A DNA stretch of 64,000 bases from positions 1,894,501 to 1,958,500 of the forward strand of contig NW_027043820.1 in the NCBI RefSeq assembly GCF_037102585.1, in the 5' to 3' direction. Origin of the DNA: Saccharomycopsis crataegensis (taxonomy: Eukaryota; Ascomycota; Saccharomycetes; Ascoideales; Saccharomycopsidaceae). How positions within the stretch are numbered: the stretch's first letter is position 1; each line of letters starts with the position of its first letter. Under the pieces are notes generated by a model, which was not told where the DNA came from, ran no database searches, and was given only the letters and a program-made list of their open reading frames with translations. Shown here piece after piece: positions 1 through 10,399 of this stretch. The translations under genes were made by a program, and so were the position numbers.

Positions 1-3000
1 AATGAAAAGCTCAAGTATATCTCCAGTACCAAGAATATTTGGCAAGATGATATTTATCAACGAAAAATTAGAAACTTGAAACCGTATGAGGAAAATACCG
101 CTATTGACAGGGTTTTGGGAAATAAAGAAGGCTGGAATGCACAGCAAGACTTGGATGAAATGTTCAAGTACGTGAAGATGATGATGAAACGAAATACTAA
201 TGACGGTGCTAAGCTATCAGAATATGAACACTTTGCAGGATTCATCAAGGAGCCAGAGTTTTTCAAGAAATTGATGACGCCATTTGAATTGATCACCAAT
301 GGGTTTTATGATGTCAACTTATCTAAAGCGAGCTCAGATACGCAGACTTCTGCTGACGCTAGACAAGTGGATAATACCCCTTTGCATCCTCCTAGTCAAG
401 AACATTCATCAGAAATAGAAGAAGACCATGATTCACTAGATTTCATCAATGATTTGGCTAATGAACTGAATAAAAGCGAAAAGCAACAACATTTTGCAGA
501 AGATTTCCCCAAGCTTCTACCAGAGAATAATCTTGGAAATGGCGATGATAATGAAATATTGAAAGATGGCAACGACAAGAAGCGAGCATGGAAGGAAAGC
601 TTAGACAATGATGATATCACGGATAATATTTCTTTCGATGACTTAAGTTTTAGTTTCTTTGACCTGATTAATGAAGACAATAATGTTAATGGGGACCAAA
701 GAGATGAAAATTCTAGGACCATTGTGAAAGATGATCATGTTGTTTCAAATTCCAGACGCAATAGTTTATTCGAAAAGGGACCATTGCGAAAGAAGAACCG
801 CAAACCAGTTCCCCTATCCTCTTTATCTAAACTTGCTTCAGTTAGGAAATTGTCACCAACTAAACCCAAACCACGAGCAACTACAATTATTGGGGCTAGG
901 AAGATGAATCTTTGTGAGCTTGTCCCTTCTTCTGGCTCAAAAGAGATGGTACGCAAAGAAATGATAGTTGCAAATTTGTCCAAAATAAAGGTGAGAAATA
1001 TTCTAACTTCTAGAGTTTCTAAACTTGATGAGAACACCATTAATATGAAAAATAATCAGAAAAATGATAATTCGAATTATCAAATACCGATGCTTGCCCG
1101 GTTCAAGTTTTTTTCATCACAAACCAACTTGTATAAATACATGATTTCGCCACCGCCATTACAGGCAATTACTGATAATATCTCCAGCTTGGTTGTGCCA
1201 CAATATCTTTACTCTGATCCATTTTATGGAAATTCTGAAGACGTTCCAGCGGTCCCGTTTGTTAACAAACAAATCAAGAAGAGGTTCAAATTAAAATCTA
1301 GAGATTGGAAGTCATTAGATGGAGTTTCTGTAACCCAGAAACAGGAGCAAAGTATTTCTGTGAGGATGAGAAAACATGCTGAAAAGAATTACGAGCTGGA
1401 AATGATAAAAATTAATGATAACATTCTCAAAAAAAGGCTCGCATTCATACATGATGCTTCTGGTGTCGGATTGGGTATCGAAGAGTTGCTGAATACAAAA
1501 GTTTATAGGTATACGGTGCCGAAGCCTCGGTATCAGGAAGTCTTACAGAGGTTTCAAAATGGTGGTGTTCCAGGAAGCAGCATAAGCCGCCTGGAACAAA
1601 AAAACCGTTTTTACACATCGCAAATAGAGTTCCTTACTCCCAAGTTCCTCTTGTCCAATGCAAACAATAGCGGGAAAAAGAAATCCTTGAGCCCCCTAAA
1701 GAAAGTCAATCGTCGCCCCGATGGCTTTAATAATTTGAGTCTTTTTGCCATTGAGATGCACATCTCCACTCGAGGAAACTTATCTCCGGATTACAAGCAA
1801 GATGAAGTTTCAGCAATATTTTGGAAAATCGACCCTAATAGTATGCTGTTGAAGTTGGATATTGTGGACCAAGGCATTCTAATTTTAAAATCAAATTATG
1901 ATAAGGCAACGAAGCGGTTTGCATCAGCGACAACCATCCCAATAGAGGTATTTGATTCTGAATTGGACATGTTCAAAGAGCTTGTGTCTTTAGTGAAAGT
2001 TTTTGATCCAGATTTATTGAGCTCCTACGAGATCCATTCCAGTTCATGGGGTTATATTATTGATAGATGCACTAACAAATATAAGTATGATATTTTGAAG
2101 GATTTGGCTAGAGTGAATTGTTATTTTAATAACAAAGTGAGTGACAATTATGGTTATAATCATGCTCTGGGGATCAGTGTTACCGGAAGATATTTTGTGA
2201 ATGTTTGGAGATTGTTACGAAGCGAACTTGCATTGGGTGATTACAATATTGAGAATGTGGTGTTTGCGGTATTCAAAAAACGGATTCCTAGTTACCTGAT
2301 GAAAAAATTGACAGAATTGTTTGGTGATAATGGGAGTATTGGAGGTTTGTCAATTTTCGTCGATTATTATGTTACCAGAGTGAATTATGATATTGAGCTT
2401 TTGGAGAGCTTAGATATGATTTACAAGATTGTGGAACAAGCAAGACTCGGGGGTATTGATTTTTACTCTGTTTTTTATAGAGGGTCACAATTTAAGGTGG
2501 AGTCATTCTTGTTACGTTTGGCAAAACTGGAAAATTTCATGTTGTCGTCCCCATCAAAGAAAGAAGTGCGAAGGCAAAAGGCTCTTGAGTGTATTCCATT
2601 AGTCATGGAACCCACGTCTAACTTTTATAAAAGTCCTCTTGTGGTCCTTGATTTTCAATCATTGTACCCGTCTATTATCATTGCTTACAATTACTGCTAT
2701 TCAACATGCATCGGAAGGCTTCAAGGTTTTAGCTTCAAAAAGGCCAACAAACTTGGTGTAACAAGTTTTAAAACTTCTCCAGAGTTAATGAGGTTGTTAT
2801 CTAACGATATCAATATTTCCCCAAATGGCTTAATGTTTGTGAATACTCTGGTTAGGAAATCAATGCTTGCAAAAATGTTGGAAGAAATCTTGGCCACCAG
2901 ATTCATGATAAAATCCACGATGAAGCTACTTGATAACGAGAAGGACAAAGATATGAAGAGACTCTATGATAGCAGGCAGCTTGCTCTCAAATTAATTGCA

Positions 3001-4338
3001 AATGTGACGTATGGATACACCTCTGCAACTTTTTCTGGAAGAATGCCATGCTCCGACATTGCTGACGCAATTGTGCAAACCGGGAGAGAAACCTTAGAAA
3101 AATCAGCACGGGTCATTGAATCAGTCAAAGAATGGAATGCAAAAGTGGTGTACGGTGATACCGATAGTTTATTCGTCTATTTACCTGGGAGATCCAAAGC
3201 TGAGGCTTTTAAATTGGGAAGAGCAATTGCTGCCAAAATCACCGAAATTAACCCAGACCCAATTACTCTTAAGTTCGAAAAAGTTTATCATCCTAGCGTG
3301 TTGCTTGCCAAAAAGCGGTATGTTGGCTATTCTTATGAGTCAGAAGACCAAATTGAGCCGAAATTTGATGCCAAAGGAATTGAAACTATAAGAAGGGACG
3401 GGATTCCGGCCCAACAGAAAATTACTGAAAAAGCATTGCGGCTCCTATTTGAAACCCAGGATGTTTCTCAGATTAAGAGCTATGTGAAGAATCAATTTTA
3501 CAAGATAATGACGAACAAGGTTTCGATCCAAGACTTTTGTTTTTCAAAAGAAATCAGAATTGGAGGCTACAAAAATGAAAAGACCATGCCTCCTGGTGCT
3601 TTATTGGTAGCCAAGAAGATGAATCAAGACCAAGGATATGAGCCTCAGTACCGTGAGCGTGTTCCATATTTGATTTTGAAAAATCGGGGCAATGGCGACC
3701 GCTTGAAGGATAAAGCAGTGCTTTTAGAGGATGTGACTGATAAACCAGATAATTTTGTTGAATTGGACGCAGAGTATTATATTACAAAAATGCTTGTGCC
3801 GCCCTTAGAAAGGATATTTAGTCTTATTGGAGTTGATGTCAAAGAATGGTATTATGAAATGCCAAAATATTTGAAGTATGACCTTGTGAACAATAATAGT
3901 ACCATCACTAATGATAAGAACCCGGGTTATACGACCACTAGTCTGGGAAGAATTATTTTGGATAATAATAATAAAGGGAATAAAAATGTTGAAAACCTTT
4001 TACAAAAATATATTCAAACTGAGACGTGCTTAAATTGCGGGAAAAAGATTACCCACAAACCGGTGAACTTCGGAGATAAACATCCTGCCAACCTTTGTGA
4101 AGCTTGTGCTGTGGATGAGGTTGAAACAATGCACCAGGTTATGAATCGAGTGAAGTTGATTGAGATGGAAAATCAAAAATATCAGACCATTTGCCGAATT
4201 TGCTCAGTTCAATCGGTAAAAGGAGCAGGGAGTTTTACAGAGATTTGCTGTGAAAATGCAAGTTGCCCGGTATATTACTCTCGCGTGAGATCAAAAATGA
4301 AGATGAACGAAGTAATGAAAATTCTAGATCGTTTATGA
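1..4338 (+). CDS. REV3: DNA polymerase zeta catalytic subunit Rev3 (5' truncated by window edge)
   Basis: This is the catalytic subunit of translesion DNA polymerase zeta, which extends from mismatched or damaged primer ends and causes most induced mutagenesis. The reading frame is open from base 1, and no Met near 76 looks like a start, so the N-terminus lies left of the window. Family B polymerase motifs appear in order: motif A (DFQSLYPS, 2650-2673), motif B (NVTYGYTS, about 3001-3024) and motif C with the catalytic aspartates (YGDTDS, 3151-3168). The C-terminus has two cysteine clusters, CysA (CLNC to CEAC, about 4027-4107) and CysB (CRIC to CENASC, about 4192-4272). In this family CysB holds an Fe-S cluster and binds Pol31/Pol32. 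At least 1445 codons are visible, near the size of yeast Rev3 (about 1500). The region at 360-1100 is low-complexity and acidic, probably disordered. Confidence 0.95.
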   Translation, partial: NEKLKYISSTKNIWQDDIYQRKIRNLKPYEENTAIDRVLGNKEGWNAQQDLDEMFKYVKMMMKRNTNDGAKLSEYEHFAGFIKEPEFFKKLMTPFELITNGFYDVNLSKASSDTQTSADARQVDNTPLHPPSQEHSSEIEEDHDSLDFINDLANELNKSEKQQHFAEDFPKLLPENNLGNGDDNEILKDGNDKKRAWKESLDNDDITDNISFDDLSFSFFDLINEDNNVNGDQRDENSRTIVKDDHVVSNSRRNSLFEKGPLRKKNRKPVPLSSLSKLASVRKLSPTKPKPRATTIIGARKMNLCELVPSSGSKEMVRKEMIVANLSKIKVRNILTSRVSKLDENTINMKNNQKNDNSNYQIPMLARFKFFSSQTNLYKYMISPPPLQAITDNISSLVVPQYLYSDPFYGNSEDVPAVPFVNKQIKKRFKLKSRDWKSLDGVSVTQKQEQSISVRMRKHAEKNYELEMIKINDNILKKRLAFIHDASGVGLGIEELLNTKVYRYTVPKPRYQEVLQRFQNGGVPGSSISRLEQKNRFYTSQIEFLTPKFLLSNANNSGKKKSLSPLKKVNRRPDGFNNLSLFAIEMHISTRGNLSPDYKQDEVSAIFWKIDPNSMLLKLDIVDQGILILKSNYDKATKRFASATTIPIEVFDSELDMFKELVSLVKVFDPDLLSSYEIHSSSWGYIIDRCTNKYKYDILKDLARVNCYFNNKVSDNYGYNHALGISVTGRYFVNVWRLLRSELALGDYNIENVVFAVFKKRIPSYLMKKLTELFGDNGSIGGLSIFVDYYVTRVNYDIELLESLDMIYKIVEQARLGGIDFYSVFYRGSQFKVESFLLRLAKLENFMLSSPSKKEVRRQKALECIPLVMEPTSNFYKSPLVVLDFQSLYPSIIIAYNYCYSTCIGRLQGFSFKKANKLGVTSFKTSPELMRLLSNDINISPNGLMFVNTLVRKSMLAKMLEEILATRFMIKSTMKLLDNEKDKDMKRLYDSRQLALKLIANVTYGYTSATFSGRMPCSDIADAIVQTGRETLEKSARVIESVKEWNAKVVYGDTDSLFVYLPGRSKAEAFKLGRAIAAKITEINPDPITLKFEKVYHPSVLLAKKRYVGYSYESEDQIEPKFDAKGIETIRRDGIPAQQKITEKALRLLFETQDVSQIKSYVKNQFYKIMTNKVSIQDFCFSKEIRIGGYKNEKTMPPGALLVAKKMNQDQGYEPQYRERVPYLILKNRGNGDRLKDKAVLLEDVTDKPDNFVELDAEYYITKMLVPPLERIFSLIGVDVKEWYYEMPKYLKYDLVNNNSTITNDKNPGYTTTSLGRIILDNNNKGNKNVENLLQKYIQTETCLNCGKKITHKPVNFGDKHPANLCEACAVDEVETMHQVMNRVKLIEMENQKYQTICRICSVQSVKGAGSFTEICCENASCPVYYSRVRSKMKMNEVMKILDRL

Positions 4339-5433
4339 TGAAATAAATAGTTTTAAGTAGCTTAATGATAATGAAATGATGGGTTATTGAACAGAAAAAT
4401 GATGAAGCAGCAGTTATGACTAGTTTGTTGGTATATATTCTACTTTGCTAGCGTGGATTTCAACAAGATTGTAATATTTAGATCACAATATATTATCACC
4501 AAAATCTTCTCTCATATTTGTCTTTAGTGGCCATTATTGAAGTTTTGGAATATTGAGAAGCACATCACTGAGAGCTCAGCCATACTGAGGTGCTTCAGGA
4601 ATGCATGTGAGAATTATTTTTCACTACCCACATTGGGTGGAATACATTATATTATTATTATTTTCCACATTGGGATGTTGTTGTGTTATTACCCATTTAT
4701 TATTGTTTAGTAGTTGTGGGTATTTGAGTACACTTATCACAGGGATGCTTAAGAGGTTATAATCAAAAGAACGATTACCCGACACCTATTGTTGATTTGT
4801 AACCACCACTACCCGGATATCTCCAACCCTCCAGTTTCAGGTTGTGCTAGGCAGTCACCACCGGCACCAAAGGTCCTAACATGGGCTTTAATCTTGTTGC
4901 CCACTGTTTAACTATAGATTACTGCCATATATTCTCCAACGTAAACGTAAAACCCTGGATTCCAGAACACAGCTTGATCTTTTTGTCCCACTTGCTGGGA
5001 TTGTACCTCAAACTGCCCCGACCGCTTCGGCCGATGATGTGCGAAAAAATCAATACTATGGGCACGCAGCCCCTCCATTGAACAGCAAAAACTAACAGGA
5101 AAAAAAAAAATGCAAAAAGCAAAAAAAAATCATACCATCATTATTGTGTACTATATATCGTACTTATCGCCCACCCCACCGTCGAAGCCAGTGTTATACC
5201 TGCAGACACTCGAAAGAGTAGGTTTATTCACCAATATTCATTCACAAGCTGGATCCCAAACCATAGCAAAACACAAGCCAATTCAACGGTCTGCTATATA
5301 AGTGAAACCCCAGTATCTTTTTTTTTTTTTTTTCTTCAAACAAAGGAGAGAAACTGATCACCATCGTATTGGAATCCAGAAGATAGAACCATTTTCAATA
5401 ACGCACACAAATATCCGTATAATATAAACCACA
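4339..5433. other. Intergenic: REV3 3' end and TDA3-like promoter
   Basis: No gene is supported here; open frames are short and unlike known proteins. The 10-base word ccacattggg occurs twice, at 4628-4637 and 4665-4674; the first copy lies inside the small palindrome accca-cat-tgggt. Nearer the downstream gene are an inverted repeat tccca-N5-tggga (4986-5000) and a palindrome tcggccga (5027-5034). A T-run at about 5319-5333 precedes the TDA3-like start by roughly 100 bases. Confidence 0.6.
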
Positions 5434-7041
5434 ATGGAAGATTTCATAAAATACACATCAAGTCATTCGGGAAAACATGAGGGCAAGCAGCATATAATAA
5501 TCGTTGGTGCCGGTATTGTTGGGGTTTGCATAGCTTATTATATCACAAGGCATCCTTCGTTTGACCCTGACCAGCACTACGTGACTATAATAGAATCCAA
5601 GCGTGTGGCTGGTGGTGCCAGCGGTAAAGCTGGTGGATTACTTGCCCTATGGGCATTCCCTCAACAAATTGTCCCATTATCATTCCAACTACATAGTGAA
5701 TTGGCAGAAGAATATAGTGGCGAAGACTTATGGGATTATAGAAGATTGACTACCGTTAGTTTGGAGGGTGATATTCAAAAGTCTTTGAAAGATACGGAAG
5801 AAGATGAAGACGATGATTATGATGATGAGGAAGGGGAAGAAGATGAAGAGGAAGAAGAAGGAGTACTAGAGGATGATGAGGATGAAGAAGAATTCCAAGA
5901 GGCAGAATATTTCCATGATGATGAGAATAATAGCTATAGTGATGACGCTATGTCAAGAAGTAGTAAAGAGTCGATATGTGATAACAGAAGCACCAACACG
6001 GACTTAAGCTCACATAATGGAGAGCTTGAACATCACCATATCAATGAGCACAGAACACAAAGTGCTATCTCCCCACAAAGTACGGGATCAGCCACCAGCT
6101 CTGTTGAAGAAAAAGCAACTAAAAAGAAAAGAAGAACTGTCAGTAAAAACTCGATCATGCAAAATGAACATGATGCCAGTAATGGTGTGAAACTACCAAC
6201 AGATTTAAATTGGATCAAGCAAAGCGCCATCCAGGATTGGTCGATGTTGGGAGGCGAAGACACTACAGCACAAGTACATCCATATAAGTTTACTAACTTC
6301 ATTTTGAAAAAGGCGATTGAAAGTGGGTCTGTCGAATTGATTATCGGTAAAGTTAACGAAATCATATTCTCAGAAACAACTGGAGAAGCGGAAGGGGTTT
6401 CTTACATACCATCCACGGCACAGGATGAACAATCTGGTAATACTGAACCAATTGAATTATTGGCAGATCAAGTAGTGTTATCAGTTGGTCCATGGACATC
6501 TAAAATTCTACCGGATTGCCCAATCTCAGGGTTGAGGGCTCACTCGATTACTGTGTTACCAGAAAATGGAGTGATGGTTTCTCCTTACGCCATTTTCACT
6601 GAACTTAAAATTTCAAAGAGTGGGTTTGTTTCTCCAGAAGTATATGCCAGAAAGGATGAAGTGTATGTATGTGGTGAAGGTGATACCGCAGTTGATGTTC
6701 CAGAAACCACTGATGATGTCCAAGTGGTTAAAGAAAAGTGTGATAGATTGTTCCATTTTGTTGGAAAGTTGTCACCAAATTTGAGAAAGGGAAGAATTTT
6801 GAAACGTCAGGCTTGTTATTTGCCAGTCCTTGATGTTCCAAGCAGTAGTGGTCCATTGATTGGCGAAACGAATGTACCAAGACTATATCTAGCAAGTGGT
6901 CACTCATGCTGGGGTATTAATAATGCGCCAGGTACTGGTAAAGTAATGGCAGAGTTGCTTTTGGACGGAGAAGCCTCCAGCGCAGATATCAGTGCTTTGG
7001 ACCCAAGTCTTTATTTTGATGCCAGCGTTTGGGGAGAGTGA
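5434..7041 (+). CDS. TDA3: FAD-dependent oxidoreductase of the Tda3 type (DAO superfamily)
   Basis: This is a putative FAD-dependent amine/amino-acid oxidoreductase-fold protein. The yeast relative Tda3 is linked to late-endosome-to-Golgi transport; its substrate is unknown. The N-terminus has the dinucleotide-binding P-loop IIVGAGIVGVCIAYY (about residues 22-36), then ESKRVAGGASGKAGG, which fits the FAD-binding fold. The C-terminal YLASGHSCWGINNAPGTGK is the usual second flavin-contact segment. At 535 aa it is close to the yeast protein in length. Residues about 119-250 are a very acidic, Ser-rich insertion (long Asp/Glu runs, then a KKKRR cluster) inserted in the catalytic domain. The ATG at 5434 starts just before the P-loop region and is the only sensible start. 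Family assignment is firm; orthology to Tda3 is inferred from the overall sequence. Confidence 0.8.
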   Translation: MEDFIKYTSSHSGKHEGKQHIIIVGAGIVGVCIAYYITRHPSFDPDQHYVTIIESKRVAGGASGKAGGLLALWAFPQQIVPLSFQLHSELAEEYSGEDLWDYRRLTTVSLEGDIQKSLKDTEEDEDDDYDDEEGEEDEEEEEGVLEDDEDEEEFQEAEYFHDDENNSYSDDAMSRSSKESICDNRSTNTDLSSHNGELEHHHINEHRTQSAISPQSTGSATSSVEEKATKKKRRTVSKNSIMQNEHDASNGVKLPTDLNWIKQSAIQDWSMLGGEDTTAQVHPYKFTNFILKKAIESGSVELIIGKVNEIIFSETTGEAEGVSYIPSTAQDEQSGNTEPIELLADQVVLSVGPWTSKILPDCPISGLRAHSITVLPENGVMVSPYAIFTELKISKSGFVSPEVYARKDEVYVCGEGDTAVDVPETTDDVQVVKEKCDRLFHFVGKLSPNLRKGRILKRQACYLPVLDVPSSSGPLIGETNVPRLYLASGHSCWGINNAPGTGKVMAELLLDGEASSADISALDPSLYFDASVWGE

Positions 7042-7821
7042 TTGACTTAAGTTCTCTATTTGATATTGAATAATCATAACCCACAAATGATGTTTTCTTT
7101 TCTTTTTGAAGCCAATCTAATCAAAATTCAGTTCTTCATCCCATTGCCGCTATTCTCTCTTATTTTGATGGATCGGTTTTACATATGCACGCCATCTATT
7201 ATAATGGTTTTTTGCATGCTTTTCATATCATTGGAGCCAGAGGACCCTCTGCTTTTTTCTTTTTTTTTTTTCTCTTTTCTTATCACTAGTTTTGGTACTG
7301 TATTATGTTAGTATTGTTGGGTTATGCACACTTGTTCAAGTCTCTATTATATTTCTCCATTTTCCTAATTATTGAACTGTTTTCTGTTTTTTTCTCGCGA
7401 AGTTCATCTCATCGTTTTCTTCTGAATTCTTTTATTTTCATTGATATGCTCTAGCCGCTGCTAATTTTTACTCACTGGACGTGATGACTCTTAATTAATT
7501 ATGTATATTTTTACTTAATATTGTGCATGTAGATTTAATACCCTCATAATGTTGCTGTTTTGTTTTTGCTTTTGTTTTTGTTTTTGCTTTAAGTTAACCT
7601 AAGTCTTCAAATGGTGCTGATACTGATAATAAATCGTGCTATTAGCAAAATGCGTGCACTTTTTGTCTTTTTTTGCCTGTTTTGACAACGTCACCTCTAC
7701 CCACACAGGCAAAAGACGAAAAAAAAAATAACCAAAACATCAGCCCAGTCTTCAACTACTCAACCTAGCGCATTTTTTTTTGTGAACAGCAGGACTCTGA
7801 AAATAAGAATCTTTGCAAGAC
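7042..7821. other. Intergenic: TDA3-like 3' end and SLY1 promoter
   Basis: No gene seen. The stretch is pyrimidine-rich, with a T-run at about 7255-7271 and an imperfect ttttgttttt(g/c) repeat at about 7555-7589. Poly-A and poly-T runs at about 7717-7780 lie close to the SLY1 start, as expected for a nucleosome-poor yeast promoter. Confidence 0.6.
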
Positions 7822-9831
7822 ATGTCGGCTGATGATTCACTCAGATCCCGCCAGGTTGTGGCGATAGAGCGGATGCTTGCGTTGAACAAAGTTGTGCAAC
7901 CAGATGCCAGTGACGCCAATCTTCTCAAACAAGACATTATTTGGAAAGTATTGGTATTGGACAAAAAATCCACCAACATTGTCTCGTCTATCCTCAGTGT
8001 GAATGATTTATTGAATACAGGTATCACCATGCACACTTTGATCAACTCTCCTAGTCGAGCTGCATTACCAGACGTTCCAGCGATCTATTTTATTCAACCA
8101 ACCAAAGAAAACATCTTGAAGATAGTAGAGGATTTGGAAAAAGATTTCTATTCAGAATACTACATCAACTTCTTGAGCTCTTTAGATCGGGAATTATTAG
8201 AAGAATTCGCCAATTTGGTGTCGTTAACTGGAAGATCACAAAAAGTTAAACAGGTGTTTGATCAGTACCTTGATTATCTTGTAACTGAACCTCAGCTATT
8301 CTCGTTGGACTTACAAGGAGTTTACTCAAAATTAAATACCCCGGCAGTTACTGAAGATGAAATCACTAAAATTGCTGATAGTATTGCCTCCGGATTGTTC
8401 AATCTTATCATAACTTTAAATACTGTGCCAATCATTAGGGCCCCTAGAGGTGGTCCAGCGGAATTCGTTGCACAAAAATTGGATGCCAAACTACGCGACC
8501 ACGTCATTAATATGAAGAGTATCTCTCCATCAACAGCTTACAGTCTGCATGGCCATGGAGATAGTAGACAAGTGTTAGTTTTATTGGATAGAAATATTGA
8601 TTTATCAGCAATGTTTGCTCATTCTTGGATTTATTCATGTATGATTAGTGATGTGTTCCAGCTCAATAGAAATACCATTGTTCTACAAACTGTCGATTCT
8701 GACACTGGTACTACCAAGTCGAAAAAATGCTATATTGATGGCAATGATTTCTTTTGGGAACAAAATTCCGCTTCACCTTTCCCAGAGGTTGTTGAAAATA
8801 TCGAAAAGGAAGCTAGTGAATACAGAAACAAGGCTGCTGATTTGACTAACAAAACAGGAGTTACTTCATTAAGTGATATTGATCCAAATCAATCAGACAC
8901 CTACCAGATCCAACAGGCTATCAAACAATTACCCGAATTGACCGCAAAGAAGCAGGTTATTGATACACACATGTCGATTTTGGATGCCTTATTGAAACAG
9001 TTGCAAGCCAACAATTTGGATGTTTTCTTTGAAGTGGAACAAACTTGCAAAAAGGATAACCAATCAAAGGTGGAAGCTGATTTCTTGGAAAAATTGAAGA
9101 ATGATAAATCAGAAAGTAACAAAAATGATAAATTGAGAACTTATTTGATCTTATATTTGAGCTTGGACTTGTCGTCAGAGTTTACCCAAAAAGTGGAGTC
9201 GATTTTACAAGGATTGAACTGTGACTTGAGCGCATTGGCATATATCAAGAAAGTGAAAGAAATTGTAACATTATCTAGTCTATCATCAGGCATTGATAGT
9301 AATGAGAACACATCTGCCAATAGCGGTAGTATCAAGACCTCTCTTGGAAATGCTGCTGGTGGATCTTTGTTTTCAGGGATTTCCTCGAAACTTTTTGATG
9401 GTAGTACACTTACAAGTGGTGTTGGATCAATTATATCCGGTTTGAAGACCTTATTGCCAGAGAAGCAAACCATGCCAATTACCAACTTGGTGGAATCGAT
9501 CATGGAACCAGCCAGAGCTAACCAAGTTACCTTAAACACTACCGATGATTATTTGTACTTTGACCCAACGATTGTCAGAGGTAACCATTCCAAATTGCCT
9601 AAGAGATCCACCTATCACCAATCTGTGGTATTTGTGGTGGGAGGAGGTAACTATTTGGAGTACCAAAACTTGCAAGAGTGGGCCACTGGATTGAATGTCG
9701 ACAGTAGCAGCACTGGGATCAAGAGAAGCGTGATTTATGGGTCAACAGCCATCATTAATCCAAATGACTTCTTGGAAGAGTGTGGATCATTGGGCCGTCC
9801 TAGCGATGGTGCTAGCCACGATTTATTATGA
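7822..9831 (+). CDS. SLY1: SM-family (Sec1/Munc18) protein Sly1, ER-Golgi SNARE regulator
   Basis: Sly1 binds the syntaxin Sed5 and promotes SNARE assembly in ER-to-Golgi and intra-Golgi fusion; it acts on the cytosolic face of those membranes. The 669-aa product matches the family length (yeast 666). The N-terminus LRSRQVVAIERMLALNK, the segment VLVLLDRNIDLSAMFAHSW and the C-terminal VVFVVGGGNYLEYQNLQEW are typical Sec1-domain segments. The first ATG in frame is at 7822; the frame extends three codons upstream only through a TTG. The domain is continuous, and a Ser/Gly-rich loop at about residues 490-545 is the only low-complexity part. Assignment is certain at family level and strong for Sly1 over Vps33, Vps45 or Sec1. 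Confidence 0.93.
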   Translation: MSADDSLRSRQVVAIERMLALNKVVQPDASDANLLKQDIIWKVLVLDKKSTNIVSSILSVNDLLNTGITMHTLINSPSRAALPDVPAIYFIQPTKENILKIVEDLEKDFYSEYYINFLSSLDRELLEEFANLVSLTGRSQKVKQVFDQYLDYLVTEPQLFSLDLQGVYSKLNTPAVTEDEITKIADSIASGLFNLIITLNTVPIIRAPRGGPAEFVAQKLDAKLRDHVINMKSISPSTAYSLHGHGDSRQVLVLLDRNIDLSAMFAHSWIYSCMISDVFQLNRNTIVLQTVDSDTGTTKSKKCYIDGNDFFWEQNSASPFPEVVENIEKEASEYRNKAADLTNKTGVTSLSDIDPNQSDTYQIQQAIKQLPELTAKKQVIDTHMSILDALLKQLQANNLDVFFEVEQTCKKDNQSKVEADFLEKLKNDKSESNKNDKLRTYLILYLSLDLSSEFTQKVESILQGLNCDLSALAYIKKVKEIVTLSSLSSGIDSNENTSANSGSIKTSLGNAAGGSLFSGISSKLFDGSTLTSGVGSIISGLKTLLPEKQTMPITNLVESIMEPARANQVTLNTTDDYLYFDPTIVRGNHSKLPKRSTYHQSVVFVVGGGNYLEYQNLQEWATGLNVDSSSTGIKRSVIYGSTAIINPNDFLEECGSLGRPSDGASHDLL

Positions 9832-10399
9832 TCGACTAATAATCATAATAATAACAATAATGGTAATAATACTAAGTAATATACGTGTGTTTTTGAGTTA
9901 GAGGGTACATCGTAGTGCGTAAAGTGGCTGCGGAGTGAGCAAATCGCCACCTTTTCGGAAACTCTTCGGAAACCCTCGGTGGCGCATTATCTTGCAGCGG
10001 CTGTCCGTGCCGGATCGTCGGTGATTCGCCAACTTTTTCTGGTTGCCTAAAAGGAATGAATCTTCCGTCTGGTGTTGGCATAATCACCAATAATTCCTCT
10101 TGAGTTGTTTTATACGGAGATACTAGATCTACGCGGCTTACATAAACACATCACCTTACTGTTTACCGGTATTAAAAGACGATAATCTTTGGCTGCTGTT
10201 TGCGATCTGAACAACTGCCCAAACAGCCTGCCTAATTTAGCAAATCACAGCCAGTTATTTCTTTGCTTAGAGCCAGTTTCAATTTTAACCAGCTCCTTTT
10301 TTTTTTTTTGAACCAAAGGAATTTAGTTGGATAAGTCTAAGAAGGTACGATAAGGCACAGTCCTGATAATAATAATAAATTATATCTAAACACAGGACG
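9832..10399. other. Intergenic with a GC-rich islet upstream of the Hrk1/Sat4 kinase
   Basis: About 9900-10090 is clearly GC-richer than its surroundings. It holds an inverted pair cgccacc (9945-9951) / ggtggcg (9978-9984). Between these arms lie two copies of ttcggaaa (9954-9961 and 9965-9972) spaced 11 bases apart, about one helical turn. A minus-strand open frame of 69 codons from the ATG at 10081 covers the islet but matches nothing I know. Most likely this is an upstream regulatory region of the kinase gene. Confidence 0.5.

Noticed and set aside
4427-4500. A TGTTGG word that might begin a solo LTR
   Set aside because: No matching inverted end, no target duplication and no primer-binding site were visible.
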